64,000 bases of DNA, from NCBI RefSeq assembly GCF_001468065.1, contig NZ_LNYZ01000025.1, positions 17,177-81,176 on the forward strand. The letters run 5' to 3'. The translations under genes were made by a program, and so were the position numbers. The notes under the pieces were generated by a model. The model had not been told where the DNA came from and did not search any database. It worked only from the letters and a program-made list of their open reading frames with translations. Numbering within the stretch: the first letter of the stretch is position 1; each line of letters starts with the position of its first letter. The DNA is from Legionella steigerwaltii (GTDB lineage: Bacteria; Pseudomonadota; Gammaproteobacteria; Legionellales; Legionellaceae). Shown piece after piece: positions 47,204 to 55,170 of the stretch.

Positions 47204-47341
47204 ATGGACATGCTGAAAAAAATAATTATAGTTGGCATTTGTCTCGCAACACTTGGAATGCTAAGTTCCTGTGGAACTGTTCATGGTTTTGGACAAGACG
47301 TTTCTCATGTGGGTAAAGACATTCAAAGAGCATCACGATAA
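47204..47341 (+). CDS. Entericidin EcnA/B-family lipoprotein
   Basis: 45 residues from the ATG at 47204 (a second ATG at 47210 is possible), with AAAGGGG 6 nt upstream. Short signal peptide with lipobox LSSC, then GTVHGFGQDVSHVGKDIQRA, the conserved entericidin tail. Entericidins are small stress-induced lipoproteins first described as a toxin-antidote pair; only one member is visible here. It is divergent from the Emr operon. Confidence 0.88.
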   Translation: MDMLKKIIIVGICLATLGMLSSCGTVHGFGQDVSHVGKDIQRASR

Positions 47342-47364
47342 TTTTTTCTATTACTCTCCTACGT

Positions 47365-47386
47365 CCAGCGGCGGACAAGCCGCTGG
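47365..47386. terminator. GC-rich hairpin after the entericidin gene
   Basis: CCAGCGGC (47365-47372) is inverted perfectly as GCCGCTGG (47379-47386) with a 6-nt loop, 24 nt after the stop and between convergent genes. The stem is strong but has no T-run; a TTTTTT tract lies before it. It probably ends or stabilises transcripts. Confidence 0.5.
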
Positions 47387-47402
47387 GATGTGACCAAGAT
47401 AA

Positions 47403-47987
47403 CTATGGGGAGTAGTGAGTCGTTACTTGAGAGTCTAATTCTTCGTTTACGCCGGGGTCAATATAAAAATTATCATAGTAGGGTGTTACTTTAATGGTAA
47501 TGGATTGATCACCCTTGGTTAAAAAATGACTATGTTCAATTGCATCAGGATAAAGAATAAAATTACGATGCTTAAAGTCAAATTGCTGAACTGTTTTTAT
47601 TAATGAGATGACTTCAGCTTCAGTGCCTTCCAATGTTACTTCATTATTTTGGTCAAATTCTTTTGCTTCTCCACCAATAAATTTAAGTGTGTTTATTTCT
47701 ACTGGTGTAGTAGAAGACAATTTGAGCTCAGTGCGTATACTTTTTAAAAAATATGCTAAAGCTTCTTGTGTTAGCAGGTCTTTATTCCGATTAGAAATGC
47801 CAAAGCCTGACCAATGAAATAACCCACCAAAATTGATTTTTTCATCACGTTCATCATCCCAATATTTACCCCTAACGATAAAAGCAATACACGTACAAAC
47901 CCCCTCAGTAATCAATGTGATATGGGGATTATTTGTGAATCCAAGTGCATCCATTTCAACATTTATTTGTGTGCGTATTTTAGGCAT
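47403..47987 (-). CDS. Unknown protein with CheD/CNF-like Cys-His motif
   Basis: 194 residues, no signal peptide. Residues 24-62 contain TLITEGVCTCIAF and later NFGGLFHWSGFG. This parallels the CheD glutamine deamidase pattern, T-x-G-x-x-(S/T)-C followed by GG-x-x-H, giving candidate catalytic Thr27, Cys33 and His58. The same fold and catalytic pair are used by the CNF1 and BLF1 toxins. The resemblance was made by eye and the spacing from Cys to His is about eight residues longer than in CheD. Otherwise unrecognised. Neighbours are effector-like genes. Confidence 0.6.
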   Translation of the reverse strand: MPKIRTQINVEMDALGFTNNPHITLITEGVCTCIAFIVRGKYWDDERDEKINFGGLFHWSGFGISNRNKDLLTQEALAYFLKSIRTELKLSSTTPVEINTLKFIGGEAKEFDQNNEVTLEGTEAEVISLIKTVQQFDFKHRNFILYPDAIEHSHFLTKGDQSITIKVTPYYDNFYIDPGVNEELDSQVTTHYSP

Positions 47988-48054
47988 GATTAAAAATAAA
48001 TTTTAGATAATAATATGTTGGTCAAATTAAGATACCAGCTTGTCCTGAAAAAAA

Positions 48055-48777
48055 TTACATAATGGGGCATACAGAAGGACTCGGAACTTCGTTCTTTTGA
48101 GTTTTATTTCTATAGCCAAATAAACTAAAGAGATCTGGAGTAGATTTTGCAATGAATGGATTAGCTGTTCCATCCCAAGGAATAAATTGCTCCATGCTGC
48201 GGAAGAAACATAATTTGGGTGGAGATAAGGTAATGTCTTTATCATACTGCTGACAAATTTTTAACAATTCCACGATTTTACTTTTAATTTCTTTAAAGAT
48301 TTGCTCGTCATTAATCTCTCTATATCCATAAGCCAAAGTAATATGAAATACACCAGGTACTTTATTTTCCAGACCAAATTCTTTGGCAATTTGTTGAATA
48401 ATCGTTTTTTGCTCTGGAGGTACGGATAAAATGAGCTGCAATTCAGAAAAATAATCTATAGTTTCAATCGAAACTACGGGCGCTAATTTCAATTCAGACA
48501 GCCTTTTATTGATTTTTTGAAAAAAAGTCATTTTTTTTGATATAAAAGAAACCCAATCTTCTGGAGTTTCTTCTTTTGTATACAAGTTACACGTTGTCAT
48601 GTGATAACTTTGAGAGGGCAACGGAGAAAAATAATCGCAGAGTATGGGCGTGTTTTTAAGGAAAAAATAAATCTCTTGCCATAGTTTACTGTTTGTTTGC
48701 CCTGCATCAGCAACAATGGTAACTCCAGGGAACTCGAGATAATTTCCTTGATCATCGATTTTATTCAGAGTAGGCAT
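48055..48777 (-). CDS. 2H phosphoesterase-like protein (DUF1868-like)
   Basis: 240 residues. Two H-x-T motifs, HMT at His59 in SQSYHMTTCNLY and HIT at His145 in GVFHITLAYGY, are about 85 residues apart and each sits in a hydrophobic strand, the layout of the 2H phosphoesterase superfamily. The first motif and its surroundings (PLPSQSYHMT) recall DUF1868 members. Such enzymes cleave cyclic phosphodiesters in RNA or nucleotides; the substrate here is unknown. The C-terminal part (about 195-240) is extra. Same strand as its neighbours but separated by 60-70 nt. Confidence 0.68.
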   Translation of the reverse strand: MPTLNKIDDQGNYLEFPGVTIVADAGQTNSKLWQEIYFFLKNTPILCDYFSPLPSQSYHMTTCNLYTKEETPEDWVSFISKKMTFFQKINKRLSELKLAPVVSIETIDYFSELQLILSVPPEQKTIIQQIAKEFGLENKVPGVFHITLAYGYREINDEQIFKEIKSKIVELLKICQQYDKDITLSPPKLCFFRSMEQFIPWDGTANPFIAKSTPDLFSLFGYRNKTQKNEVPSPSVCPIM

Positions 48778-48836
48778 AATACTTATAATGACATGGATTG
48801 ATTAATATTTTATCAATCCTGTCAATGGAAAACAAC

Positions 48837-50645
48837 TTAACTTTTTCCAATTTGCATTTGTTGTTCTTTAATGACTTGAGAGCCTATTAAATTATAAATG
48901 TTCTGAAGAGATACGAATTCAGGTTTATCCTCTGATTTAAAAGTTTTGAGTTCTTTTAAGGTTGCTTCAATAATGGATTTTGCTTGTTGCTCATTTCCTT
49001 TACTTAGTTCTATTATTGCATTGTTGAGATTTTTATTGAGTACTACCTGTCTTTGTGCACCTTGTCTAAAGAATGAAAAATATTCTGATTGAACTCGGAC
49101 ATCATTTTTGATCATTAGCTGTTGCAGTTTTTCCACTAATCTAAAACAATCTGCAGCATGATGTACATCTCTTTTAGCTAGTTCTAAGAGATTTGTTTTT
49201 ACTTCAGAACTCAGTTGCGAGGCAAGAATAAGCTCAGGTATTACTTTTTGATCAACAACTTGTTTTAGACCTTTTAATTCTTCTTTGATCGCTTTCTTTT
49301 TAAGAATTTGCTCGTTATAAGCGATTGCTTTATCTAATGCTTTATCAAAGGCATCCTGATTCGTGTTTAAAAATAATTCTTCAAGATCTAAAGTATTAAA
49401 ACCATCAATATAAGCGAATTCTTGTTGCGTCTTAGCTAAACCAATTGGAGCAACAAACTCATGTAAACTATGTCCTCCAGCATTAAACAGTAAGGCGGAA
49501 ACATAGAGTTTAAAAAAAGATCCCAATTTTTCTTTAGAGGCTAAAAGGGCCTCATCAGTTGTTTTTTTGATGTGTTTTATTACTTCATCCGCTATCTGAC
49601 CATTTTTTACGAGTTCAGTGGCCTTGGCTAGGACTTCCTCTGTCACTTTGCCAGAGTCCATGATACTGATTACCAAATCGATTTGAGTTTTTTTCGTGAC
49701 ATCATCGATTGTTTTGGCTGGGTCTGTAGAGCCACCAGATGGTTTTTCTAGTGCATCCATATGATCTGCTAATTTATTAAGCTCTTTTATTTTCGCCAAA
49801 GCACGCAGTTGGCAAAGCATGGTTCCTGAAATAGAGTTTGAAAATGGATGAACTAGGCGAGAAAAATTATCTTGCACCCATCGAGCACTGGGGTCATAGG
49901 TTGATTGATCGGAAGGTTTCAAAAATTCTTGGGTTTTGGTCATGCGTGCTGGATCATCTAAAGGCACTGGATCGCGATTTTGTAGAAGGCCAAGCGTACT
50001 CGTGGTCGTCATATTTATTAGAGGACCATGTGCACTCTTCGTCGCGGTACGCTGACCTTCTTTGGTTACCTTTCCTCGTTCTAGGTAAATGTCTTCACCA
50101 TAAATATCCAAAGGCAGTAAATGTGGACCTTGTGAAGCAATGATCATGGCTACAAAAGCAGCGGAGACTATTTCAATAATTTTTTGTCTTTGCTCATTAG
50201 AAAATTGACTGAATATTTCTTTGTTTCGCAGTTTAGTTAAATAATCTGCATATTCACGCTCTGTATCATCAGACGGGGTATAGATTCCTTGCAAAATATC
50301 TTCATAAAGCTCTGCATAAGAGCTATATGCGGTTCCTTTAACGGCATCTAAATGTTGGCTGATTTCTGCAGCGCTAAGTTTATCCAATTGGCTGCTTAAA
50401 GTTTCATAAGCCAAATGCGTTTCAAAATACCGGCGGGAGTTATCATGGGTAATGTCTTCGGGGGCTTTAGAGACTTGATAGCCTACCAGCGCTGAATCTT
50501 TGAGGTATTTGTCAATTGCAGTTTGGGTGTCTGCATCTTTTGCACCTGCTAAGTACAAGTGTTTTAATTCATTATATTTATCTTTATCAATGCCTCGGTA
50601 TTTTGCAAGGAGAATTAATAAAGCTTGTCCTACTGAGATTTTCAT
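48837..50645 (-). CDS. Unrecognised 602-residue protein, candidate effector
   Basis: 602 residues, predicted largely helical, no signal peptide. A weakly hydrophobic stretch IVSAAFVAMIIASQGPHLLP at about 165-185 and the phrase LVHPFSNSISGTMLCQLRAL at about 267-287 stand out. The rest is Lys/Glu-rich helix. No enzyme motif was found. Size, helical content and lack of homology to housekeeping families resemble Legionella Dot/Icm substrates, but its tail (KEQQMQIGKS) is not an obvious E-block. Function unknown. Confidence 0.65.
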   Translation of the reverse strand: MKISVGQALLILLAKYRGIDKDKYNELKHLYLAGAKDADTQTAIDKYLKDSALVGYQVSKAPEDITHDNSRRYFETHLAYETLSSQLDKLSAAEISQHLDAVKGTAYSSYAELYEDILQGIYTPSDDTEREYADYLTKLRNKEIFSQFSNEQRQKIIEIVSAAFVAMIIASQGPHLLPLDIYGEDIYLERGKVTKEGQRTATKSAHGPLINMTTTSTLGLLQNRDPVPLDDPARMTKTQEFLKPSDQSTYDPSARWVQDNFSRLVHPFSNSISGTMLCQLRALAKIKELNKLADHMDALEKPSGGSTDPAKTIDDVTKKTQIDLVISIMDSGKVTEEVLAKATELVKNGQIADEVIKHIKKTTDEALLASKEKLGSFFKLYVSALLFNAGGHSLHEFVAPIGLAKTQQEFAYIDGFNTLDLEELFLNTNQDAFDKALDKAIAYNEQILKKKAIKEELKGLKQVVDQKVIPELILASQLSSEVKTNLLELAKRDVHHAADCFRLVEKLQQLMIKNDVRVQSEYFSFFRQGAQRQVVLNKNLNNAIIELSKGNEQQAKSIIEATLKELKTFKSEDKPEFVSLQNIYNLIGSQVIKEQQMQIGKS

Positions 50646-50756
50646 AACGTTTCAAAGCCATTCATAAAAAAAATGCATATATGACTTTAATTAAAGCATA
50701 TTTTTTAAATACTGATCATTTTGTGCAAATTTATTGATTGATGAGTGTGTGATTTC

Positions 50757-52028
50757 TTAGGGCGAGATTTCCAGTAATGCTTGGATTCTGCGATTTTTTG
50801 TTCCCACTTCTTTTTTTATAAATGGTTGCCATTCCCATAAAGGGATGTCAAAATTTTGTGCGTGAAATAATTCATTTAAATGGGAAATTAAGGCTTCTTT
50901 TTCTACTAAGCTAGGCGTGATCTGAATGGTAAATTGATTTAAAGCATGTTGCTGAATGGTGTAGTCATCAAACTCAAAAGGAAATGATGCCATTTTTTGG
51001 CGAATCAAATCTGCAAAAATGGGAAATACTTTATTGCCTTTGGTTGCATAACAAATATCACCTACACGACCTTCAATTCTTGCTAGTTGTGTAAAAACAC
51101 CACTGGATTTTTCTTCAATTAAGACATCATCTAAACGATAGCGAATTATGGGTTGGGTTGTGCGCAACAGATCTGTGATAATAGGAACAAATCGTTTTTC
51201 ATCCAGCCATTCTTTTTCAATAATCAAATACTCTTCATTCATTAATAAATGGTTATTTTCTTTATCACTGATGGCTAAAAAGCCTTCAGTGCATTGATAA
51301 ACTTGGGCTACCTGACAATTAAATGTGTTGCTTATAATTGCCTCATCACGTTGTTCTAAAACTTCCGCAACCGCAAATATTTTTTTAGGGATAATCGATA
51401 AACGATGTTTTTCCTTAGCTAAGGCCAGCAGCACAGAGGTTGGTGCAGATAAAATAGTAGGTTGGATTTCATTTAAACGAGTTAAATGGGTTTCGAAATT
51501 TTCAAGTAAGTCAAAAAAATGGAATTGAATTTTTTTACTTTTACTTAGGGTTGCATAGAGTCTGCTATTTGCTCTGAGGAAAAAAGCAATACACTCTTTT
51601 CTTTTCAAACCTTTAGGTAAGGCTTTCGCCAGTAAAATACCAGCCCAGGCATCGCGTTCTTTTGCATTGACTAGAAATAAACCTCGATTTCCTGATGTTC
51701 CGGAAGAAAGCCCAACTGCGATGCCATTGATTAAGGCAGAGAAATCGCGTGTGCTTTCTGCTTTTAATGCCAGTTCCAATGCGTGGTCTTTTTTGATATT
51801 TGCCGTATTTATTTCATCAAAATGCTGCATCATTATTTTTTTGTTGATAATTGGCCATTCATGCAGGGGCTTATCTAAATAAGGTTGATAAAAAGGAGAT
51901 TTGCACAAAGTCGTTTTGACTAACTTTTTAAATCTTTTTTCCTGATAGGCAGACAATTGGTCACGTGATTTAAACCGTTTTCTAAGAACATGGGTTTTAA
52001 AATAATAATAAAGAAGTCTAAGTATCAT
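50757..52028 (-). CDS. Adenylate-forming enzyme of the PaaK/CapK (F390 synthetase-related) type
   Basis: 423 residues from the ATG at 52028, which overlaps the upstream stop by one base (TGATG). The ATP-binding loop is LSSGTSGNRGLFLV, and the A8-type region is PIIRYRLDDVLIEEK followed by LARIEGRVGD. The family activates carboxylates as acyl adenylates, sometimes going on to CoA. Fourth gene of the KAS III-SDR-hydrolase-ligase cassette; the natural acid is unknown. No catalytic residue appears missing by eye. Confidence 0.85.
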   Translation of the reverse strand: MILRLLYYYFKTHVLRKRFKSRDQLSAYQEKRFKKLVKTTLCKSPFYQPYLDKPLHEWPIINKKIMMQHFDEINTANIKKDHALELALKAESTRDFSALINGIAVGLSSGTSGNRGLFLVNAKERDAWAGILLAKALPKGLKRKECIAFFLRANSRLYATLSKSKKIQFHFFDLLENFETHLTRLNEIQPTILSAPTSVLLALAKEKHRLSIIPKKIFAVAEVLEQRDEAIISNTFNCQVAQVYQCTEGFLAISDKENNHLLMNEEYLIIEKEWLDEKRFVPIITDLLRTTQPIIRYRLDDVLIEEKSSGVFTQLARIEGRVGDICYATKGNKVFPIFADLIRQKMASFPFEFDDYTIQQHALNQFTIQITPSLVEKEALISHLNELFHAQNFDIPLWEWQPFIKKEVGTKNRRIQALLEISP

Positions 52029-52846
52029 CAATGACTCTCCAAAAGGCGAGCACGGATGTGTTGGCAATGGGAAGGAATAATATCAATCTCTTTATTATTT
52101 TTAAAAAGTTGCTGTAACTTTCTGATGGTTTGTTGATAATCCTCTTTATTATCATGAACTAAATAAGTGAACTCACTCGGGAAGATTAATTCTTTAAAGG
52201 CTTCTTGATGCCAACAACTATCTGCCACTAAGAAGGTCTCTTTGGAAGCCTTAAAATATAGGCCAATTTGTCCCTTAGCATGTCCTGGCAACGGGATAGC
52301 AATAAGCTTTCCGTCATTAAAAAGATCAAATCCAGTGGTAAAAGGTGATAGGTTAGATTCCAATCCTATTTCATTTTTTAACAGAACTACGCGCTCATAA
52401 AAATCTTGGGGGAGTAGGCCCGGTAAAAATCCTTGCATCAATGCTTTGATTCCTGTTTTATGACGTACGTCATTTAGTGCGTCAGCATGACAAAATAATT
52501 GTGCATTAGGAAAATCGTTTAAACCACCAATATGATCTGCATGGAAATGAGAAATCACAATACCCTTGATCTCTGAAGCTTGAATATTCTTTTCTGCTAA
52601 TTGTTCTTTAAGCGGTTTTTTTAACTTCACAGGGGTTAAGCGTCTGTAGATGGAATAGGGAAATTTTTGGGTTAAGGTATAGAATCGATTGCTATAACCC
52701 GTATCAAAGAGAATATAGCCTTGAGTTGGATGTTTGATTAAAGCACAAATTGCTGGGTATTCGCGTTGTTTCCAACGCCCTTTTTTTAGGGTCATTCGCT
52801 CACAGTGTTTGCAATAACCGGCTTCGAATAACTGATACTCTATCAT
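52028..52846 (-). CDS. Metallo-beta-lactamase-fold hydrolase in the acyl cassette
   Basis: 272 residues from the ATG at 52846, which overlaps the upstream SDR stop (ATGA). The zinc motif is SHFHADHIGG and a further histidine lies in LPGHAKGQIGLYF, with DSCWH and the C-terminal PSHCQH. The pattern is that of the lactonase/thioesterase-like (GloB/AHL lactonase) members. It may hydrolyse a thioester or lactone made by its neighbours. An N-terminal CKHC pair is unusual. Confidence 0.85.
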   Translation of the reverse strand: MIEYQLFEAGYCKHCERMTLKKGRWKQREYPAICALIKHPTQGYILFDTGYSNRFYTLTQKFPYSIYRRLTPVKLKKPLKEQLAEKNIQASEIKGIVISHFHADHIGGLNDFPNAQLFCHADALNDVRHKTGIKALMQGFLPGLLPQDFYERVVLLKNEIGLESNLSPFTTGFDLFNDGKLIAIPLPGHAKGQIGLYFKASKETFLVADSCWHQEAFKELIFPSEFTYLVHDNKEDYQQTIRKLQQLFKNNKEIDIIPSHCQHIRARLLESH

Positions 52847-53826
52847 GTTTTTTGATACCACATAGCAAAACGTTCTATGCCTTGATTAATGCTGATTTTG
52901 GGTTGATAGCCCAAATCTTTTTGCGCTGCTTCAATATTTAAAGTTTGTCCCACACATAAAACGGCTGCACTGTAACGAGTCAAACGAGGTTCTTTGCAAG
53001 TAAATGAAAGCCTATAAAGTTTTTCCAGAGAAGCTGCATATATTTTTGCAATCGAGTAGGGGATAAATTTGGGTCTAAAGGGCTTTTGTAATGCTCTAAA
53101 AAGCTCAGAAAGAATAGTGATTAAAGTTTGTGGCTCCGCGTTGGTTATGTTGTACTTCCTGCCACAAAATTGTTGATCCACTTGTGCTGCGAGAAGCAAG
53201 CTTTCTACTACATTTTCGACATAAGTAATGTCGATTAGATTTTGCCCGGTACCAATAACAGGCAGAATACCTTTTTTTTCATTCTGCAGTATGCGAGGTA
53301 AAATGGCGCGATCATACGGACCAAAAATAGCGCGTGGACGTAAAGTGATCACATTCAAATCGTGATTCTGATGTGCCTTATCAATTAGGGATTCAGCAAG
53401 CAATTTGGTTTTTACATAATAATTGGCAGGTTTTAAGGGTAATACCGCATCTTCCTTAATATTATGTTGTTCGGTGAAATTAAAATAAATACTTGGCGAT
53501 GAAACATGAACTAAGCGAGTATTTGGGGGAGTGGCTTCAATGACATGCTGTGTACCGAGGACATTGGCGTTATAAAAATCTTTATATCGTCCCCAAGGAC
53601 TGGAAAGAGCTGCACAATGAAAAATGGTTTGGGCATTTTGTGCTATTTTTTTTAATTTTTCTTTATCGAGTAAATCTACTGCTATAAATTTTGCCCCGGA
53701 TTGGGTAATCATTTTGCCAAGTTGTTCGTTGCGCCCCAAAGCGATGACTTCATGACCGTCCACTATTAATCGATGAGTCAAACTCAGTCCTAGACAACCT
53801 GTTGCACCAGTAACAACGCACACCAT
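52843..53826 (-). CDS. NAD(P)-dependent epimerase/3-beta-HSD-like SDR in the acyl cassette
   Basis: 327 residues of extended SDR type. Rossmann motif TGATGCLG at 7-14, the active-site Tyr/Lys in NYYVKTKLLAE, and LRPRAIFGPYDRAILPRI typical of the 3-beta-hydroxysteroid dehydrogenase/OleD group. It probably reduces a 3-keto acyl product. Located 2 nt after the KAS III gene, so the two are co-translated. Confidence 0.87.
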   Translation of the reverse strand: MVCVVTGATGCLGLSLTHRLIVDGHEVIALGRNEQLGKMITQSGAKFIAVDLLDKEKLKKIAQNAQTIFHCAALSSPWGRYKDFYNANVLGTQHVIEATPPNTRLVHVSSPSIYFNFTEQHNIKEDAVLPLKPANYYVKTKLLAESLIDKAHQNHDLNVITLRPRAIFGPYDRAILPRILQNEKKGILPVIGTGQNLIDITYVENVVESLLLAAQVDQQFCGRKYNITNAEPQTLITILSELFRALQKPFRPKFIPYSIAKIYAASLEKLYRLSFTCKEPRLTRYSAAVLCVGQTLNIEAAQKDLGYQPKISINQGIERFAMWYQKT

Positions 53827-53828
53827 AT

Positions 53829-54809
53829 TTAGTACTCCATAATTAGGCCACCAGCCGCTAAACCTGCACCTGTACCCATTAATAGTACTAATTGTCCACG
53901 GTGTACTTGTTTGCTGTCAATTAAAGTGCATAATGCAGTAGGGATAGATGCCGCAATTTGATTTCCATGATTGGGGTAAATCGAAACAAATTTTTCGGTT
54001 GGAATATTCAATCTTTTTTGCACATGGTGCATCGCAAGTAGACTTGCCTGATGAGGGACAAACCAATCAATATCATTCAGTGTAAGATTGGCTTTGTGTA
54101 AAAGATTCTCCATAAGGCTGTCTACTAATTTAGAGGCTAATTTGAATACTTTTTTACCGTCCATATAAAATAGACTTTGTTCTAAGTGTGAATCGTTCGC
54201 GGCCAAACGTGTACCACCCGCTTCAATTTGGCAAAAAGTTGAACCAATACTGTGCGTTTCATGATGTGACGATAAAATTCGATTTGTTCCATCGCTTTGT
54301 TCAAGAATACATGCTGCAGCCCCATCACCAAAAATAGTACACGTTTCCATATCTTGCCAATTTAATCCTGCTGAGGCGATGTCACTGGACACAATAAGAA
54401 CACGTTTAAATCGGCCCCCTGCAACGAGGTATGAAGCAATATCTAAAGCGTTAATGAAACTGAGGCACGTACTGTTTATATCAAAACAGGCAATTCCTGA
54501 TTGGCCCAATCCTAACTGCTTCTGAATTAATGCAGAGGTACAAGGGATTGCTTGCTCACCCACGCCACAAGCACTGATGATGGCATCAATTTCTGTCAAT
54601 TGAATATGGGCTTGCTGTACGGCAATTAATGCGGCCTGTGCGCCCATATAGGAAGTTGTTTCGTCAGGAGAAGCAAAGTGGCGCGAAATCAATCCGGATT
54701 TTTTTTGTACACTTCCTTGAGGTAAATTAAGTTGAATATCCAGTTCTGAAGACAAAACTTTTTTTCTGGGTAAATAACGACCCATTCCTGTAATTTTTAC
54801 AGCCGGCAT
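53829..54809 (-). CDS. Beta-ketoacyl-ACP synthase III-like enzyme (FabH/OleA family)
   Basis: 326 residues from the ATG at 54809 (AAGGA 7 nt upstream; an ATG at 54824 is also open). The triad is Cys115 in NSTCLSF, His253 in VPHQASL and Asn283 in NHGNQIAAS. The start ITGMGRYLPRKKV is typical of the family. It condenses two acyl units without decarboxylation of a carrier-bound chain, or with malonyl-ACP. Gene order with an SDR and an adenylate-forming enzyme is reminiscent of the ole cluster, but the OleB hydrolase is replaced by a metallo-hydrolase. Confidence 0.88.
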   Translation of the reverse strand: MPAVKITGMGRYLPRKKVLSSELDIQLNLPQGSVQKKSGLISRHFASPDETTSYMGAQAALIAVQQAHIQLTEIDAIISACGVGEQAIPCTSALIQKQLGLGQSGIACFDINSTCLSFINALDIASYLVAGGRFKRVLIVSSDIASAGLNWQDMETCTIFGDGAAACILEQSDGTNRILSSHHETHSIGSTFCQIEAGGTRLAANDSHLEQSLFYMDGKKVFKLASKLVDSLMENLLHKANLTLNDIDWFVPHQASLLAMHHVQKRLNIPTEKFVSIYPNHGNQIAASIPTALCTLIDSKQVHRGQLVLLMGTGAGLAAGGLIMEY

Positions 54810-54841
54810 ACTCAATTCCTTCATTGCTTCAATAGATTACT

Positions 54842-54982
54842 AGGCCAGCTTACATTTCTACTATCTTGTCCAAAATGGCTTGATTTTTTGTGCTCCGATG
54901 CTCACATACTCCATGTATGCTACGCTCCGGTGCTCGAAAATCAAGCCATTATGGCTCAAGAGAGCGAAATGTAAAAAGGCCT
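54842..54982. repeat. Long nested palindromic repeat, copy C
   Basis: Nested arms: AGGCC/GGCCT at the ends, TTACATTTC (54850-54858)/GAAATGTAA (54966-54974), and perfect 14-nt arms AATGGCTTGATTTT (54874-54887)/AAAATCAAGCCATT (54937-54950). The centre holds GCTCACATACTCCATGTATGC, shared with copy B. It occupies the first half of the 361-nt gene-free region 54810-55170. The rest holds only the ATAATAG-CTATTAT dyad at 55008-55025 and no gene. Confidence 0.8.
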
Positions 54983-55007
54983 TACTCGAGGTTTCTATGT
55001 ATGGGAA

Positions 55008-55025
55008 ATAATAGATAGCTATTAT
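55008..55025. promoter_or_regulatory. Dyad upstream of the second RND operon
   Basis: ATAATAG and CTATTAT form perfect 7-nt arms around ATAG, 146 nt before the channel gene start. Its place suggests an operator, but no promoter of good quality is adjacent. Weak evidence. Confidence 0.3.
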
Positions 55026-55170
55026 ACTGTGTGATTATTTATCATTCAAACATGTTCTATTGGAATGTATCTAACAAAATAAGAACTCCTCTCATTAGAA
55101 CTGTCAACCCTTCTCAATCCATGATAAATTAATCATTATTCATTGAATGATTCGCAAAGGATTGTGGTTA

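Noticed and set aside
50757-54809. Canonical ole (olefin) cluster
   Set aside because: OleB (haloalkane dehalogenase-like) is missing and the adenylate-forming enzyme is PaaK/CapK-like rather than OleC-like; only a general resemblance remains.
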